Origin: Pampus argenteus
Taxonomy: Eukaryota; Chordata; Actinopteri; Scombriformes; Stromateidae
Direction of reading: 5' to 3'
NCBI GenBank assembly: GCA_036937835.1
Contig: CM072880.1
Location: forward strand, 19,736,001 to 19,800,000
DNA length: 64,000 nucleotides
Position numbers and translations under genes: made by a program. The notes beneath the pieces were generated by a model. The model did not search any database, was not told the origin of the DNA, and saw only the letters and a list, made by a program, of their open reading frames with translations. Positions 9,701 to 20,782 of the stretch are shown piece after piece. The stretch's first letter is position 1, and each line of letters begins with the position of its first letter.

Positions 9701-10976
9701 ACATGTACAGAACAATCTACACACACATATTGTACACTCACGATGAATTATAGTGAATTACATGAATGAGAATGGGTTACAATGAAGGATAATTATTACA
9801 GTAACAGTGGAACCTGTGATAGAGATACAGATGCACAGCAGCAAATCATTAACTAACTATAATCTGTAATGGGGATATGGTAACAATGATGACGGTGACA
9901 ACACATGCAGAAGACGCCACGCAGGACCACAGCAGCAGGCACAGTCCACAAGAACCTGCTGGACGAGAGAGCACAGAAACTCCAGGGAAGAAGTTTAGTT
10001 AGTAACATGCAGAGAGGGGAGAGAGAGGAGAGAGAGAGAGAGAGAGAGGAGAGAGAAAGAGAGAGAGTAAGAGAGAGAGAGAGAGTGCCTCCTGAACACA
10101 GAGTGGTAGTTTATTCCACAGAAGAGGAGCTTGATAGCTGAAAGCTCTGGCTCCCAATCTACTTCTAGAACCACCAGGAACCCACCATCCTGGGAGCGCA
10201 GTGTTCTAGTGGGGTGGTAAGGTACTATGAGCTCTTTTAGATATGATGGTGCCTGACCATGAAGAGCTTTGTAAGTTAGTAGAAGAATTTTAAATTCTAT
10301 TCTAGATTTAACGGGTAGCCAGTGTAAGGAAGCCAAAATGGGAGAGATGTGATCTCTGATCTTGGTTCCTGTCAGAACACGTGCAGCATCATTCTGAATC
10401 AGCTGCAAACTCTTAAGAGACTTATTAGAGCAGCCTGATAGCAAAGAGTTACAATAGTCCAGCCTAGAAGTAACAAATGCATGGACTAGTTTTTCTGCAT
10501 CCGCTTGAGAAATGATGCGTCTGATTTTGGCAATGTTACATAAGTGGAAGAATGCAGTCCTCGAAAGTTGTTTTATATAGTCATTAAAGGACAAATCCTG
10601 ATCAAAGACAACTCCAAGATTCTTTATGGTGGATTAATCATATCCAACAAGGAAGGGCTAACTAGAGGTAATACATCTTTAAGCAGCCTGGTTGGGATGG
10701 GGTCTAAGAGACAGGTTGACGACTTAGATGAAGAAATTATTGAAGTTATTTGATGAAGGTTGATAGGAGAAAAGCAGTCTAAATATATGTCAGGTTTTAT
10801 AGCTATTTCCAAACTTGCTGTATCAGAATTCAGATGAGTGCCTGTTGAGGGCAAAAGGTGATGAATTTTGTGTCTGATATTTAGAATTTTATCATTAAAG
10901 AAGCTCATAAAGTCATTACTAGTTAGGCTTAAAGGAATAGATGACTCAATAGAGCTGTGGTTCTCTGTTAGCCTGG
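9701..10976 (-). mobile_element. Family B LINE copy 1, 3' part (minus)
   Basis: The reverse complement matches the plus-strand copy at 23162-24850: the RT C-terminal domain at 9995-10594 and 3' UTR at 9701-9990. An upstream RT segment lies at 10600-10976 and matches 58508-58680. The RT catalytic core (GVPQGS...YADD) that should lie between 10594 and 10624 is deleted. ERV1 cuts the 3' side and ERV2 the 5' side; the 5' continuation is at 17639. It contains a GA-rich simple repeat at about 10014-10086. Confidence 0.9.
10972..10976. repeat. ERV2 target-site duplication, left copy (CCTGG)
   Basis: CCTGG directly precedes the LTR and is repeated at 17639-17643 directly after the other LTR. The uninterrupted site (CCAGG on the other strand) is present once in the related LINE at 58504-58508. 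Confidence 0.95.
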
Positions 10977-11594
10977 TGTCAGGTTCAAACAACCTAGGAC
11001 ATCAGAAAACGCACACAAAATGAGGCAAAGACAACAGTATAAGTTTTACTTGCAAGGAGAACGGGGAGATGTGCTCCGTTACAGATCTCCTACTCGCTCT
11101 GAGGCACACCTTCCGCCAACCTGCTTTTATTGGGAATTAGGAGGGCCCTAGTTACATAGAGTTCAAAAGTGCATAAAGGGGAAGGGGAAAAACACAGAAT
11201 AACAAGTTTCATACCAGGTGTAGACTACAAAGAGTATATTAGTGTGTGTTTTGTCATCATTCATTAATTAGCTCAGCTTGCACAAATCACGTCTTCCCAT
11301 AGTTGGCACAAAGTCCCAAGGGAGTCTCTTTCTGTGCCCAAAGGGAGTATCTTCCCGTGTTTCTTCATTGTAGCCCTGCTGCAAATCAACGTCATTCCCT
11401 AACATTTCTCACAGCAGCTGCTTTCCTGTTGACCTTGAACAAAAGGGGTGCAAGCTCACATGTTAAGCATCACACAGTTTGAGCATAAACGAGTAATATG
11501 AAACATTAAGTAATGAGAAACAATATAACATGAATAAATAGATATAACTGGATACAAGCAAATAAGGGATAACTTTAGTATAATGATTCTAACA
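10977..11594 (-). repeat. ERV2 3' LTR
   Basis: 618 bp with plus-strand ends TGTCAGG...TTCTAACA. Compared with the other LTR I see three substitutions, in the contexts GTGCTCCGTT/GTGCTCAGTT, AAGTTTCATA/AAGTTCCATA and CAGTTTGAGC/CAGTTTAAGC. Confidence 0.97.
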
Positions 11595-11604
11595 TTTCCC
11601 TCCT
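11595..11604 (-). promoter_or_regulatory. ERV2 polypurine tract
   Basis: The minus strand reads AGGAGGGAAA immediately before the 3' LTR, the expected place and composition for plus-strand DNA priming. Confidence 0.85.
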
Positions 11605-11731
11605 GTTTATCACATATTTGCTTCAAATTCTCATAATCATTTAACAACCGCTTCCTGTAGATTTTTGGTTGCAAAGTCATTTTTATGAACACAAATACAT
11701 TTACCCTCAGAGGAAAAAATTCTCATCCGTC

Positions 11732-12169
11732 TTACTCAGAGTTATTTGGCCAGTAATATTCAGTGTCCTCGTTCTCTGCATCATTGACAGCGACATCATA
11801 CTTATCAAGCAAAGGATACAGTTGAGACATATGGGTTTCCATAGGTGAGATAGCTGTGGTTATTAGGCGGTTAAGAAGAGAGCGCAGGCAGGGAATACAA
11901 CAACATCCACACAAGGTAAGGATTGCAGCAAAAACAGCTACAGATATCAAAATAGATGTAACTAATGATTTATACTTCCCAAAAACATTCATCCATTCGT
12001 CCCACATCGTGGTATCCACTCCTGAGTGCTCTTTCATCTTACTATTCAGAGTGTGAAGGCCTTCAATGGCCAGTGTGAGACTACCATCTGATGCAGTGTT
12101 GTTAGGAATGAAAGTGCAACATTGATCTCCGAACACAGAGCACACACCACCTTTCTCAGCCAACAACAT
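11732..12169 (-). pseudogene. ERV2 env transmembrane subunit (partial)
   Basis: This is the C-terminal part of the envelope fusion subunit. The sequence shows a CX6CC motif (CSVFGDQCC, about 12115-12142), a long hydrophobic anchor (ILISVAVFAAILTLCG, about 11940-11990) followed by a CCC cluster, and a cytoplasmic tail ending at 11732. The upstream fusion peptide and heptad region are not in the same open frame, because stops precede 12169. Confidence 0.85.
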
Positions 12170-12833
12170 ATCTACTGCAATTCAGTTCTGGAACGCCATA
12201 AGGGAAGTTGCGGACAGTTGACTGTGAACTGCTTCAAAACCGCTCTGAGTCCAATTTCCTAAACGTTGTACGTTGTAATGGATGTAGTTGATCCTGTCTA
12301 CGTTCTTATTTATTGTACACCACCAACAAATAGAAGATTCAAAACCAGCAGCTATCTACTAATTTATACTCATCTGGTACGCCTCGTGGCACACCGATAG
12401 CATCAATGTATGTAGGATCATCTTTAGATTGCCATATAGATCTTTTATTACGATGCCACTGTTCAGGCATAAATCTGCGTGTCTAAGTAATTAATTGATC
12501 AGCCGACATGGGTAACACAGAAATTGGCATTAGAAGTGTTATCAAAGCACATAGTCCTGTAGCTTCTTTAGGTAATGTATCAAATAGTCATTAATTCAAG
12601 TTTACAGTTTACAAACACTGGGCTTGGTGTTATTCTAAGAATAGGCCTAGGGCTCAGACACACAACACAATCTGTCTTAGTCATATTTGCTGCTTGCTCT
12701 GCCATTAAAAGCCAATTATTGATGTCTTTTGAAATTCCTGTATAGGCCAAAAACCAATCATCTGCATCAAGTTTACTTGTGGTGGCCTTAATACCTCTTT
12801 CTTCGGCTACATGGGAGAGTTTGGGCTCAATTT

Positions 12834-13466
12834 TTATTTACCACCATTTGTTAACTGTGGTGGCAGCTGGCAAAGCCACACAGGAAATCCTACATCTGTA
12901 CCACTAGTCCATGCCCAGAACGACAAAATCCAACAAGTATTACTTTTGCCACTTCCGGGTAGGTTTAAAGTATTGTTTCCAGTGAGGTTAGCTGTTATCA
13001 CAAATTTACTGTTATCATAACCAATCTTGAGCAGTTTCCTCTGGTGTTTAGCTATGGGATTAGTTGTCCATGATTTCCAATTTTGACCTTTTGGATCTGC
13101 AACTAAATCTGACCACTTTCCTCCATGTGATGTTCTGCCTGTAGTCACATACCAAGGATGTGATTTGTATGCTGCAGCATTCTTTTTACCGAAAGTACCA
13201 AATCTATTAAGGCTAGTAAAAGGAATTGAAACGGTTGTGATTGCATTTGATGGCAGACACACTTGTGGTGCCATCAAAGGAGCGCTGTTGTTCTCACATT
13301 GGTTCTTTAAGTTATTATTTACACTTCGCTCGTCATGACGTATTTTGGTGACTTTAACACTTAGTCCTGGGGGTAGCCAGAGGTACCATATCAGCAAAAA
13401 CCATACTATAAGAAACAAAGACACAATCCAGCATCTAATGGCACATTGCAGCCACTTGGGAATCAT
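12834..13466 (-). pseudogene. ERV2 env surface subunit N-terminal part
   Basis: This 210-codon minus-strand frame has an N-terminal hydrophobic segment (about residues 12-31) that could be a signal peptide or signal anchor, then a Cys-containing ectodomain with NXS/T sites. It lies between integrase and the TM piece, where env SU belongs. The frame closes at 12834, and the link to TM (12170-12833) is broken. Confidence 0.7.
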
Positions 13467-13755
13467 TTCAGTTGAAAGTTTTAGCCTCCTCTACTTGGTT
13501 TGGTGTCTTGTAAATTCTTCACTGACTTCCGGGTCTACTCAGACTCTATGCGTCTAAGTCCACCCTATTATCAGACTTTGATTCACCTCCCCTGTCGGAG
13601 TCTTCAACAGAAATGACCTTTTTGCAATGTGTTAAATGAATCCAAGTTGATCTCTCTGCTATCTTAGCGGTGGTGGGAGTAGTCAGTAAAACCTGATAAG
13701 GTCCCTCCCACTTGGGTGAGTGCCAATGTTTCTTCTTGATGCTTCTTATCAGGAC

Positions 13756-14058
13756 CTAATCTCCTGGCTCTACTAGCTGAGCTTCCTGCTGGGAGACAGA
13801 AGGAGTCTCTGTGTTAAATTCTTGTTTTTGTTTCTCTAGCATTTTTCTCATATAGTCAGCTAGACTAGATTCATCATTAGTTTCCCAATCGTTCTCATTA
13901 TCACAAAAGATTTTTTCAGGGATACCATATCTAGGTATGATATCTTTACAGAGCGCTTTAGCAACTGTTAGAGCATCTGGGTTTTTTGTTGGAAATAATT
14001 CTACCCATTTTGAGAATGCATCTATTATGACCAAACAATATATATATATATATTTCAC
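13756..14058 (-). pseudogene. ERV2 integrase, internally deleted
   Basis: The frame begins in the catalytic core (CLVIIDAFSKWVELF, first catalytic Asp) and reaches the second conserved region (FCDNEN). It then jumps straight to a sequence typical of the pre-C-terminal region (QQEAQLVEPGD). The segment with the third catalytic residue is missing. Integrase C-terminal sequence continues in another frame at about 13560-13750. Confidence 0.85.
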
Positions 14059-14439
14059 TTTTATTTAATTCAATGAAGTCCATATGAATAGTGTGGAATG
14101 GATATTGGGGAGCAGGAAATTTTCCTCTCCTTGGCCTCAGATTTCCTTGTGCATTGGGTTTTGCACATGTCAGACATGCTCTACAAAAATTTTTTTTTTA
14201 AAGGAATTAAATCCATAGGCTGTATAGTGCTGCTGTATCTGTCCTACCATCCCTCCTGTTGAGACATGTGTTACACCATGGCTCAATATTGCTGCCCATT
14301 TATATAGGTTTTTTGGTAGGATAGGTTTATTGCTGGGTCATACATAGGTGTCATTTTTCAGAATTGCTCCATTCTTTTTCCAAATATCTTTTTCAGATTC
14401 AGGACTTTGTTGTTGCATTTCTTTTATTATTGTATCATC

Positions 14440-14646
14440 TTAATTTGTTTTTTCTTCTGCAGTTAACACATGTATCTGGCCTGCTGCGGCTGCTTTAGTT
14501 GTTTTGTCTGCAAATGCATTACTGATATCAACTACAGTGAATACTTTAGCATCAGGTCTGAGTGAGTTTAGCAGAGGGTAAGTATCGGGGACACAAGGAG
14601 CTCTTTGTATCACAGCACTGTTTACAGCTTGTAAATCCTGTACCAT
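14440..14646 (-). pseudogene. ERV2 RT fragment, internally deleted
   Basis: RT sequence (VQDLQAVNSAVIQRAPCVPD, then VFTVVDISNAF with the A-motif Asp) is followed directly by RNase H-proximal sequence (DKTTKAAAAGQIHVLT). The rest of RT, including YxDD, and most of RNase H are deleted. More pol sequence lies in other frames at 14650-15170. Confidence 0.85.
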
Positions 14647-14942
14647 ACGCCATCCTACGGATGGGGCTTGTTTCTTTACTGGGAATATTGGAGTGTTACA
14701 CGGTGAATCCTCACATTTTATTATTGCATCAGCTGCAATTAAATTGTCTATTACTGGTTTTATGCCTTCATATGCATCTTATTTTAATGGATACTGTCTT
14801 ACATGTGGTCTATCTTCTTTTTTGGTCGAATTTGTACAGGTAGGGTTCCTTTTATTAATCCTACATCAGTGGAACCTTTAGACCATCATTTCTCTGGTAC
14901 CTCTTTTAAAAGTTCTTCTTCTTCTTCTGTGAGCACTAACAG

Positions 14943-15330
14943 TCAGTGTCTAGATAGAAGATTTTCCATAAGCATATGAACACCTTTTTGCACCTGAATC
15001 GTCCAAAATAGTGCTTTTCTGGTTAGCCCTGTCGATGCACTAGTGGCTGTAGTACTAGATATGGGTTCCCAATCATTTGTGTTTTCTCCTTTTATTATCA
15101 TTTTGCCCATATCTTTCCATTTCATTATATTGTTTTTATACAATGAAATGTGAGGTGTTGTCCACATCCTGAACAGTCTTACCAGCTCTGGCGTTGATAG
15201 TGTTACTGCTGCAGCTGCATTTGATTCACCATCTGAATTATCATTGTGATTTCTATCTCCTCTGTACTGTCTTCCTCCACGGCCTCTGCCTCTAAAACCT
15301 CCACGGCCTCCTTTTCTTCTCCTTTGGTAG
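14943..15330 (-). pseudogene. ERV2 protease/pol start and nucleocapsid region (decayed)
   Basis: The short frame 14943-15167 and the stretch 15230-15330, which encodes Arg/Gly-rich sequence on the minus strand, lie between gag and RT. An Arg/Gly-rich end suits a nucleocapsid. The protease active site could not be confirmed. Confidence 0.45.
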
Positions 15331-15345
15331 AAGATTTCCTCTTCA

Positions 15346-15852
15346 CTATCTTGATAAAAGGCACTTGCAACACTTTTGTTCTTTTTGTTTTTTTATCACT
15401 TTTTCAGCTTGGAGAGCGTAATTAACATAGTCATCCAGTGCGCACGTGGACATACTAATGTTATGTCGCTCTACCCATCCACGGATAGGCTCTCTGGAGC
15501 CTGCATGGAGGGCATTTTTTAACTGTTGTCGGTATGCACCTGCATCATTGTTGTCATCATGCAGTCCGCTGTTCGCTTTGAAAACTTTAGTCATTCTGAC
15601 TTGGTATTCTTCAAAAGGTTCGTCCTCTTTTTGTTTAACGCGGTTCATTTCGACATAATTTGCTCTCTGCTCTACACCTGCCTCCCCCCCTTGTGCAGAC
15701 TGAGCTGCTCCCTGCTCTGCTCGCCTGCGTGTGTATCTGCTCACCGTGTCATCGTCCTCTTTTCTGTGAAACATTAACTGCTTGTCGTCTTTCTCCGCTG
15801 TGTTTATTTTTAGATCGCGTTGTCCTTTCTCTCTCTTTAACGCTGTTTGCAA
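15346..15852 (-). pseudogene. ERV2 gag (capsid part)
   Basis: A 168-codon minus-strand frame, highly charged and helical, contains a gag-capsid-like C-terminal half (EDEPFEEYQVRMTKVFKANS, and later LKNALHAGSREPIRGWVERH). It is shorter than a full gag of about 450-500 aa and lacks the matrix part. Confidence 0.7.
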
Positions 15853-16240
15853 CCAAAACTCGGTGTCTTCATAACCGCATTTTTTCTTTTTTCTTTTTTT
15901 TTTTTTTTTGTTGTTGTTTTTTTTTTTTTTTTTTGTTCGCTGTTTTATTTTATGTTGCAGGTCTATTATTTGCTGCGAGTTTAATTGTCATTTGAATCCA
16001 TAATCAGTTATCCATTTGTCCAGATTTTCTTTGGATTTTGGTCATTAATGAGTTTCCAATCTTTACCCCGCAATTCATCTCTGGGCCTTAATTTGCTGTT
16101 ACTTTTTCCCATTTTTGGAGGATTTAGATTTTAATATTATTTAACTTTTTTATCGTTATAATTCTTTATTTATTATTATTTTTTTTATTTTACGTCTTCG
16201 CCCTATATCTTAAATTTCCCAGTTTTTTGGATAAATAAAG

Positions 16241-16312
<72 letters not shown>
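16241..16312 (+). repeat. (TATC)n microsatellite, 18 units, in the ERV2 leader
   Basis: An uninterrupted TATC array follows TTTTTTGGATAAATAAAG, the kind of 3' end seen in fish L2-type retroposons. It is therefore probably the tail of a small retroposon inserted in the provirus leader. Confidence 0.85.
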
Positions 16313-16997
16313 CCCCTTTTTAAGAATTTGGTCCAGCTCTTGCACATAGGGTGTCCTAAGTCTGGGATGTTGATCTCAGTGGGGTGATAATCAATCAACT
16401 GTTGTGGTATTTCTCACTTCAACTCTTTCGAGTGGAGAATCTTGCCTGTGCATCCACAAGGGCCTTATCACTTACTGTCCCACTGTTTTGGTATGATTGA
16501 AAATACCTAGTGGTATTTAACAATCCTTTCACACTCACAATCACTCTTTCATATGATTTGTCGTGACTTAAATTTTTACACGTGGCCAGGAGTCTTTCGT
16601 CCTGCCTCAGTACTATCACACGTGGCCAGGAGTCTTTCGTCCTGCCTTAGTACTATTATTTACCTGTCATTGACTAGTATTCACAGGGTTTGTCTCTTAT
16701 TGCGTTTTACAGAGGACTTTCGGGTTCCTCTCTCCCAAAACACTCTTTTAGTGTCTAACGCAATTTTATATTTAAGTCCCCGACAATCATCACACACACC
16801 TTTTTTCTTTCAAATTTAAAACATGCTCACCACTGCTGTCTTTCCTCCTGGATTTCCGTCAACCGTCAGGACCCAAACAGGCAGTTGAAGTCCAGTCCCG
16901 GAAAGGGTATCTTAGGTCGCACCTAGGCGGCCTGCCGTGGCCACGGTCGTTGCCTGGGGTTCAGCCTTGCCTGCTGGATCCTTCGGGTGTATTGGAA

Positions 16998-17014
16998 TCC
17001 GGCTCGAAGGACCA
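16998..17014 (-). promoter_or_regulatory. ERV2 primer-binding site, tRNA-Tyr-like
   Basis: The plus strand reads TCCGGCTCGAAGGACCA, matching the 3' end of vertebrate tRNA-Tyr plus CCA as I recall it. It lies 6 bp from the 5' LTR edge at 17021. Confidence 0.85.
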
Positions 17015-17020
17015 AGTTAA

Positions 17021-17638
17021 TGTCAGGTTCAAACAACCTAGGACATCAGAAAACGCACACAAAATGAGGCAAAGACAACAGTATAAGTTTTACTTGCAAG
17101 GAGAACGGGGAGATGTGCTCAGTTACAGATCTCCTACTCGCTCTGAGGCACACCTTCCGCCAACCTGCTTTTATTGGGAATTAGGAGGGCCCTAGTTACA
17201 TAGAGTTCAAAAGTGCATAAAGGGGAAGGGGAAAAACACAGAATAACAAGTTCCATACCAGGTGTAGACTACAAAGAGTATATTAGTGTGTGTTTTGTCA
17301 TCATTCATTAATTAGCTCAGCTTGCACAAATCACGTCTTCCCATAGTTGGCACAAAGTCCCAAGGGAGTCTCTTTCTGTGCCCAAAGGGAGTATCTTCCC
17401 GTGTTTCTTCATTGTAGCCCTGCTGCAAATCAACGTCATTCCCTAACATTTCTCACAGCAGCTGCTTTCCTGTTGACCTTGAACAAAAGGGGTGCAAGCT
17501 CACATGTTAAGCATCACACAGTTTAAGCATAAACGAGTAATATGAAACATTAAGTAATGAGAAACAATATAACATGAATAAATAGATATAACTGGATACA
17601 AGCAAATAAGGGATAACTTTAGTATAATGATTCTAACA
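17021..17638 (-). repeat. ERV2 5' LTR
   Basis: 618 bp, nearly identical to 10977-11594, and flanked on the right by the second CCTGG target copy (17639-17643). Confidence 0.97.
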
Positions 17639-17880
17639 CCTGGCTACAGTGCTGAAGAGAAACCTGGGGTTGTTCTTATTTTCCTCAATTAATGAGGAAT
17701 AATAGGCTGTTCTGGCATTACGCAGAGCCTTCCTATAAATTGCAAGATTATCTTGCCAGGCTAGGCGAGATTCTTCCAGTTTAGAGGCACGCCATTTACG
17801 TTCAGATTTACGTGCCTCTTGTTTTAATTTCGAGTGTGCTGGCAAGAGTCGTCCGTAATGAGTCTGTAGTATTATGCCTG
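17639..17880 (-). mobile_element. Family B LINE copy 1, 5' part (minus)
   Basis: The reverse complement matches 58210-58508, the linker between endonuclease and RT (LAWQDNLAIYRKALRNARTA). Compared with that copy, about 55 bp near 17840 are missing. This is the piece separated from 9701-10976 by ERV2. Confidence 0.9.
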
Positions 17881-18123
17881 TCATTTACATCACACCCACT
17901 GTAGTTAATATTCTCCCTAAAGTGATAAAATCCAACTTTGGACTGTAATGACCTTCACAAGGGAGATGTGGATGTGTAAACTTTTTATCTGCAAGGAATG
18001 GTGATGTTAGAGGATTAGAACATCGGAACTGATAGATCCTCTCATTGGCCAACATGACACTGTAACAAAAGTTCACTTTCAACTTTGCAGATCAGTAGAG
18101 GCACATGATTTTATTACTGTGCA
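17881..18123. other. Flank between LINE copy 1 and the BEL element
   Basis: About 240 bp with no recognised gene or repeat. It ends in GTGCA (18119-18123), the left copy of the proposed BEL target duplication. Confidence 0.5.
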
Positions 18124-18762
18124 TGTAGTGTTCTCACTCAAAGTGTAGCAACTCTGTTTCAACACCAAGTTAAACCGAGTCCAATGAAAACATGAGCCGT
18201 GGTGGAGTTGACCGTTTACTCAGCAGTCTTCAATGACATTCGGTGAAAACTGTAAATACAACAAATATTGCACTTTAAATAACATAAAACGTGCATTAGC
18301 ATAGTTACAGGCACAATGAATTATCGTATTCATCATCAGCAGAACGTTTTTAAATGTGTAAATAACATGGACAAAAGGTCCTCTTTTACTAACAAATAAA
18401 ATATATATATTCTAGCAGATATCTATATTTATCGTTTTTAACATCTTACACATGAAATGTATGCACTTACGGCGTTGCCTGTACAATATTTCTCAGCGGA
18501 TGGCTAGGATAGCATCAGAGCATGTCTGCCTCACTCTCAGTGCAAGGAGAAAAGAAATAAACAGGAAATCAACCAACACACTTGACCTGTCAGGAAGTGA
18601 TGTCAGCGGTGACGCGACTGTCCAAATAAAATCTTCTTAATAAACCTTTTTTTTTTTTTTTTTAAACCCTTTTGCTCTTATTATTTAACTACAACACGTA
18701 TGAATGACTTATCTTAAAGCACTCATTACAATGAACACTAGAAATGCCTTTGAGGCAACACA
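18124..18762 (-). repeat. BEL 3' LTR (639 bp)
   Basis: The plus-strand ends are TGTAGTGTTC and GGCAACACA. It matches 26064-26720 with about six substitutions and an 18-20-bp length difference in an AT-rich simple-sequence stretch near 18415-18445. Confidence 0.95.
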
Positions 18763-18773
18763 CTCCCCGCCTG
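18763..18773 (-). promoter_or_regulatory. BEL polypurine tract
   Basis: The minus strand reads CAGGCGGGGAG directly before the 3' LTR. Confidence 0.7.
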
Positions 18774-18826
18774 GCCTATGTAAGGCCACTATGAACTTAA
18801 GGGAGTCTGAAACATCAGTCTTTAAA

Positions 18827-19923
18827 TCAGTCCTTAGGCAGAAGCAAAACTACCTCTGCAACTGGCCTTAAGAAGGTTCTTGCATCACCTTGGTCAGTAG
18901 TTTTTATCTCAACCTTTCTCACATGACCATCCTTCCCAGGGAAGGTTGCAGTGACTATGGCCATGGGCCAGCAGTTACGGACAGTCTGTTTGTCCCTTAG
19001 GAGAACCAGATCCCCAACTTGAAGGTTTCTGCGCGACACAGTCCATTTTTGTCTTTGTTGTAAAGATGGTAAGTATTTTTTGCTCCAACGAGTCCAAAAC
19101 TGGTTTGCTAGAGCTTGAACTTGTCTCCATTGTTTTGCATAGAGGTCCCTGTCCGTAAAATCCCCAGGAGGGGGTGGAACTCCTGATTTCTGTGTGAGGA
19201 GCATCGCCGGTGAAAGAATGAAAGGCTGCTGTGGGTCTGTAGACACAGGTAAGAGTGGACGTGCATTGACGATAGCTTTGACCTCCGCCATTAGCGTTGA
19301 AAGCACCTCATGGGTTAGGCGACTTTTGTGCTGCAAGAGCATCGAATCTAGGATTCTCCTAGCTACTCCAATCATTCGCTCCCAAGAGCCTCCCATGTGG
19401 GAAGCATGTGGCGGTCTGAAGTTCCAGCTGCATCCTTGTTCACTGACGTATTTCTGCAGTGTCTTGTCCATCTCCAACTCCTTGCTAGCTCCAATGAAAT
19501 TGGTGCCGCAGTCAGACTGAAGCTGTTTAGCAGGGCCTCTGAGTGCGAAGAAACGCCTGAGAGCGTTTATACAACTGGATGTGTCCATAGACTCAATCAG
19601 TTCGATGTGATGTGAATGGCTCTTGAACTCAAACAACTGAACATCATGGCCCACTGTTTGCTCTCTGCCTGTCCGCCCCTAGTGCGTCTGGTTAGGACAG
19701 ACCAAGGCCCAAAGACATCGAGGCCCACATACGTGAAGGGAGGGCAGACTTTGAGGCGCTCAGGTGGTAGGTCAGCCATACGTTGTTCTTCCAGTCTCCC
19801 ACGCAGCTTCCGGCAGGTTATGCATTTGTGGAGGACTGAATTGATTAGTCGCTTACCACCCAAAATCCATAGTCCAGCTGCCCTTACTGCTCCCTCTGTG
19901 AGATGGCGACCCTGATGTCTCAC
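18827..19923 (-). pseudogene. BEL integrase and C-terminal module (frameshifted)
   Basis: The upstream frame (19597-19923) shows the zinc-binding region and the start of the core (CITCRKLRG, YVGLDVFGPW). The downstream frame (18827-19654, 275 aa) has LQSDCGTNFIGA (second catalytic Asp), MGGSWERMIGVARRIL (catalytic Glu) and the Pao-type C-terminal domain (LQVGDLVLLRDK). The two frames overlap at 19597-19654 but are not in register, so a frameshift divides the core near 19610. Confidence 0.9.
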
Positions 19924-20782
19924 CCGTTCATGATAATGTCACACAAGCAGTAGGGAGATGTGACTGTCTTTGGCGAGGATCACTGGGTTCTTCTCTTCAC
20001 ATGCAAGCTGAGAATGTTTCAATCTGCCTCCAACGCAAATGAGGTCATCTTCCAAGGTTGGACTGAGCTTATGCAAAGGGCTGTTTGCAGACACCACTTT
20101 GTTTGCTCGAAGGGCTGAAAGTTCTTTTGCAAAGGATGACCTTTGCGCAGCTTTAAGAATGACATCTTTTGCTTGAGTCATCTCATCCACAGTACGAGGT
20201 AAGTGACATTTGTGCCATCCTGTGCACCCATTGTTTTTGTTGTTGTTGTCGTGTTTGTGAGATCTTGCCATGTGGATGAGGAATGCCACTGCTCGTAGTA
20301 GAGAGTTAAAGGTGGAAAACCGCTGAAAGCGGTCAGAGGTAAGTCCAGGTTCCTCCAGGTAAGTGGAGCAGGCATGAACCTGTAGTCGGATCTCTGAGTC
20401 AATTTCCGGTTCTATAAGTTCGAATGTCTCACTGGTTTGTGTTGTCTCTGCAGATGGATGACGCAGGAACGAAGGTCCTGTGAACCAAGAACTTTGCGCA
20501 AGATGGGATGCGGGTAAGGATCTTGATGCGTGGTCTGCAGGGTTCTCTTCTGTGCGTACATAATGCCATTGTTCTGGTGCAGAGGATTGTCAGATGCGTT
20601 GAACTCTGTTGTGGACATATGTGTAAAAACGTTTCGTCACATTATAAATGTACCCGAATACCACCTTGCTGTCGGTGTAGAACCTGATTGCGTCCAATTT
20701 CAGATCCAGCTAGTCTCGGATGAGATCTGCCATCTCTACAGCAAGGATGGCGGCGCAGAGTTCAAGCCGTGGGATAGTGGGT
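19924..20782 (-). pseudogene. BEL RNase H to integrase spacer (decayed)
   Basis: Short minus-strand frames at 19939-20289, 20412-20618 and 20710-20961 carry RNase H and inter-domain sequence (FSDASTKAIGAVAYL, LELCAAILAVEMADLI). Several frameshifts and a stop at about 20710 break it. Confidence 0.75.

Larger units (their letters stand above)
10977..17638 (-). mobile_element. ERV2: recent endogenous retrovirus, minus strand, internally deleted
   Basis: This is a 6.66-kb provirus with two 618-bp LTRs, a polypurine tract next to the 3' LTR, a tRNA-Tyr-type primer-binding site next to the 5' LTR, and gag, pol and env remnants in the correct minus-strand order. A perfect 5-bp target duplication flanks it. 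The LTRs differ at about three positions by eye, so insertion was recent. Even so, RT and integrase are heavily deleted, so it was probably mobilised by proteins of a complete relative. The CX6CC motif in env TM places it with gamma-like viruses. Confidence 0.93.

Noticed and set aside
16998..17014. A tRNA-Tyr gene
   Set aside because: Only the last 17 nt of the tRNA are present, next to an LTR, so it is a primer-binding site.
18452..18640. A 62-codon ORF present in both BEL LTRs (also 26411-26599)
   Set aside because: It is preserved only because the LTRs are duplicates; it is short, resembles no protein and lies in non-coding LTR sequence.
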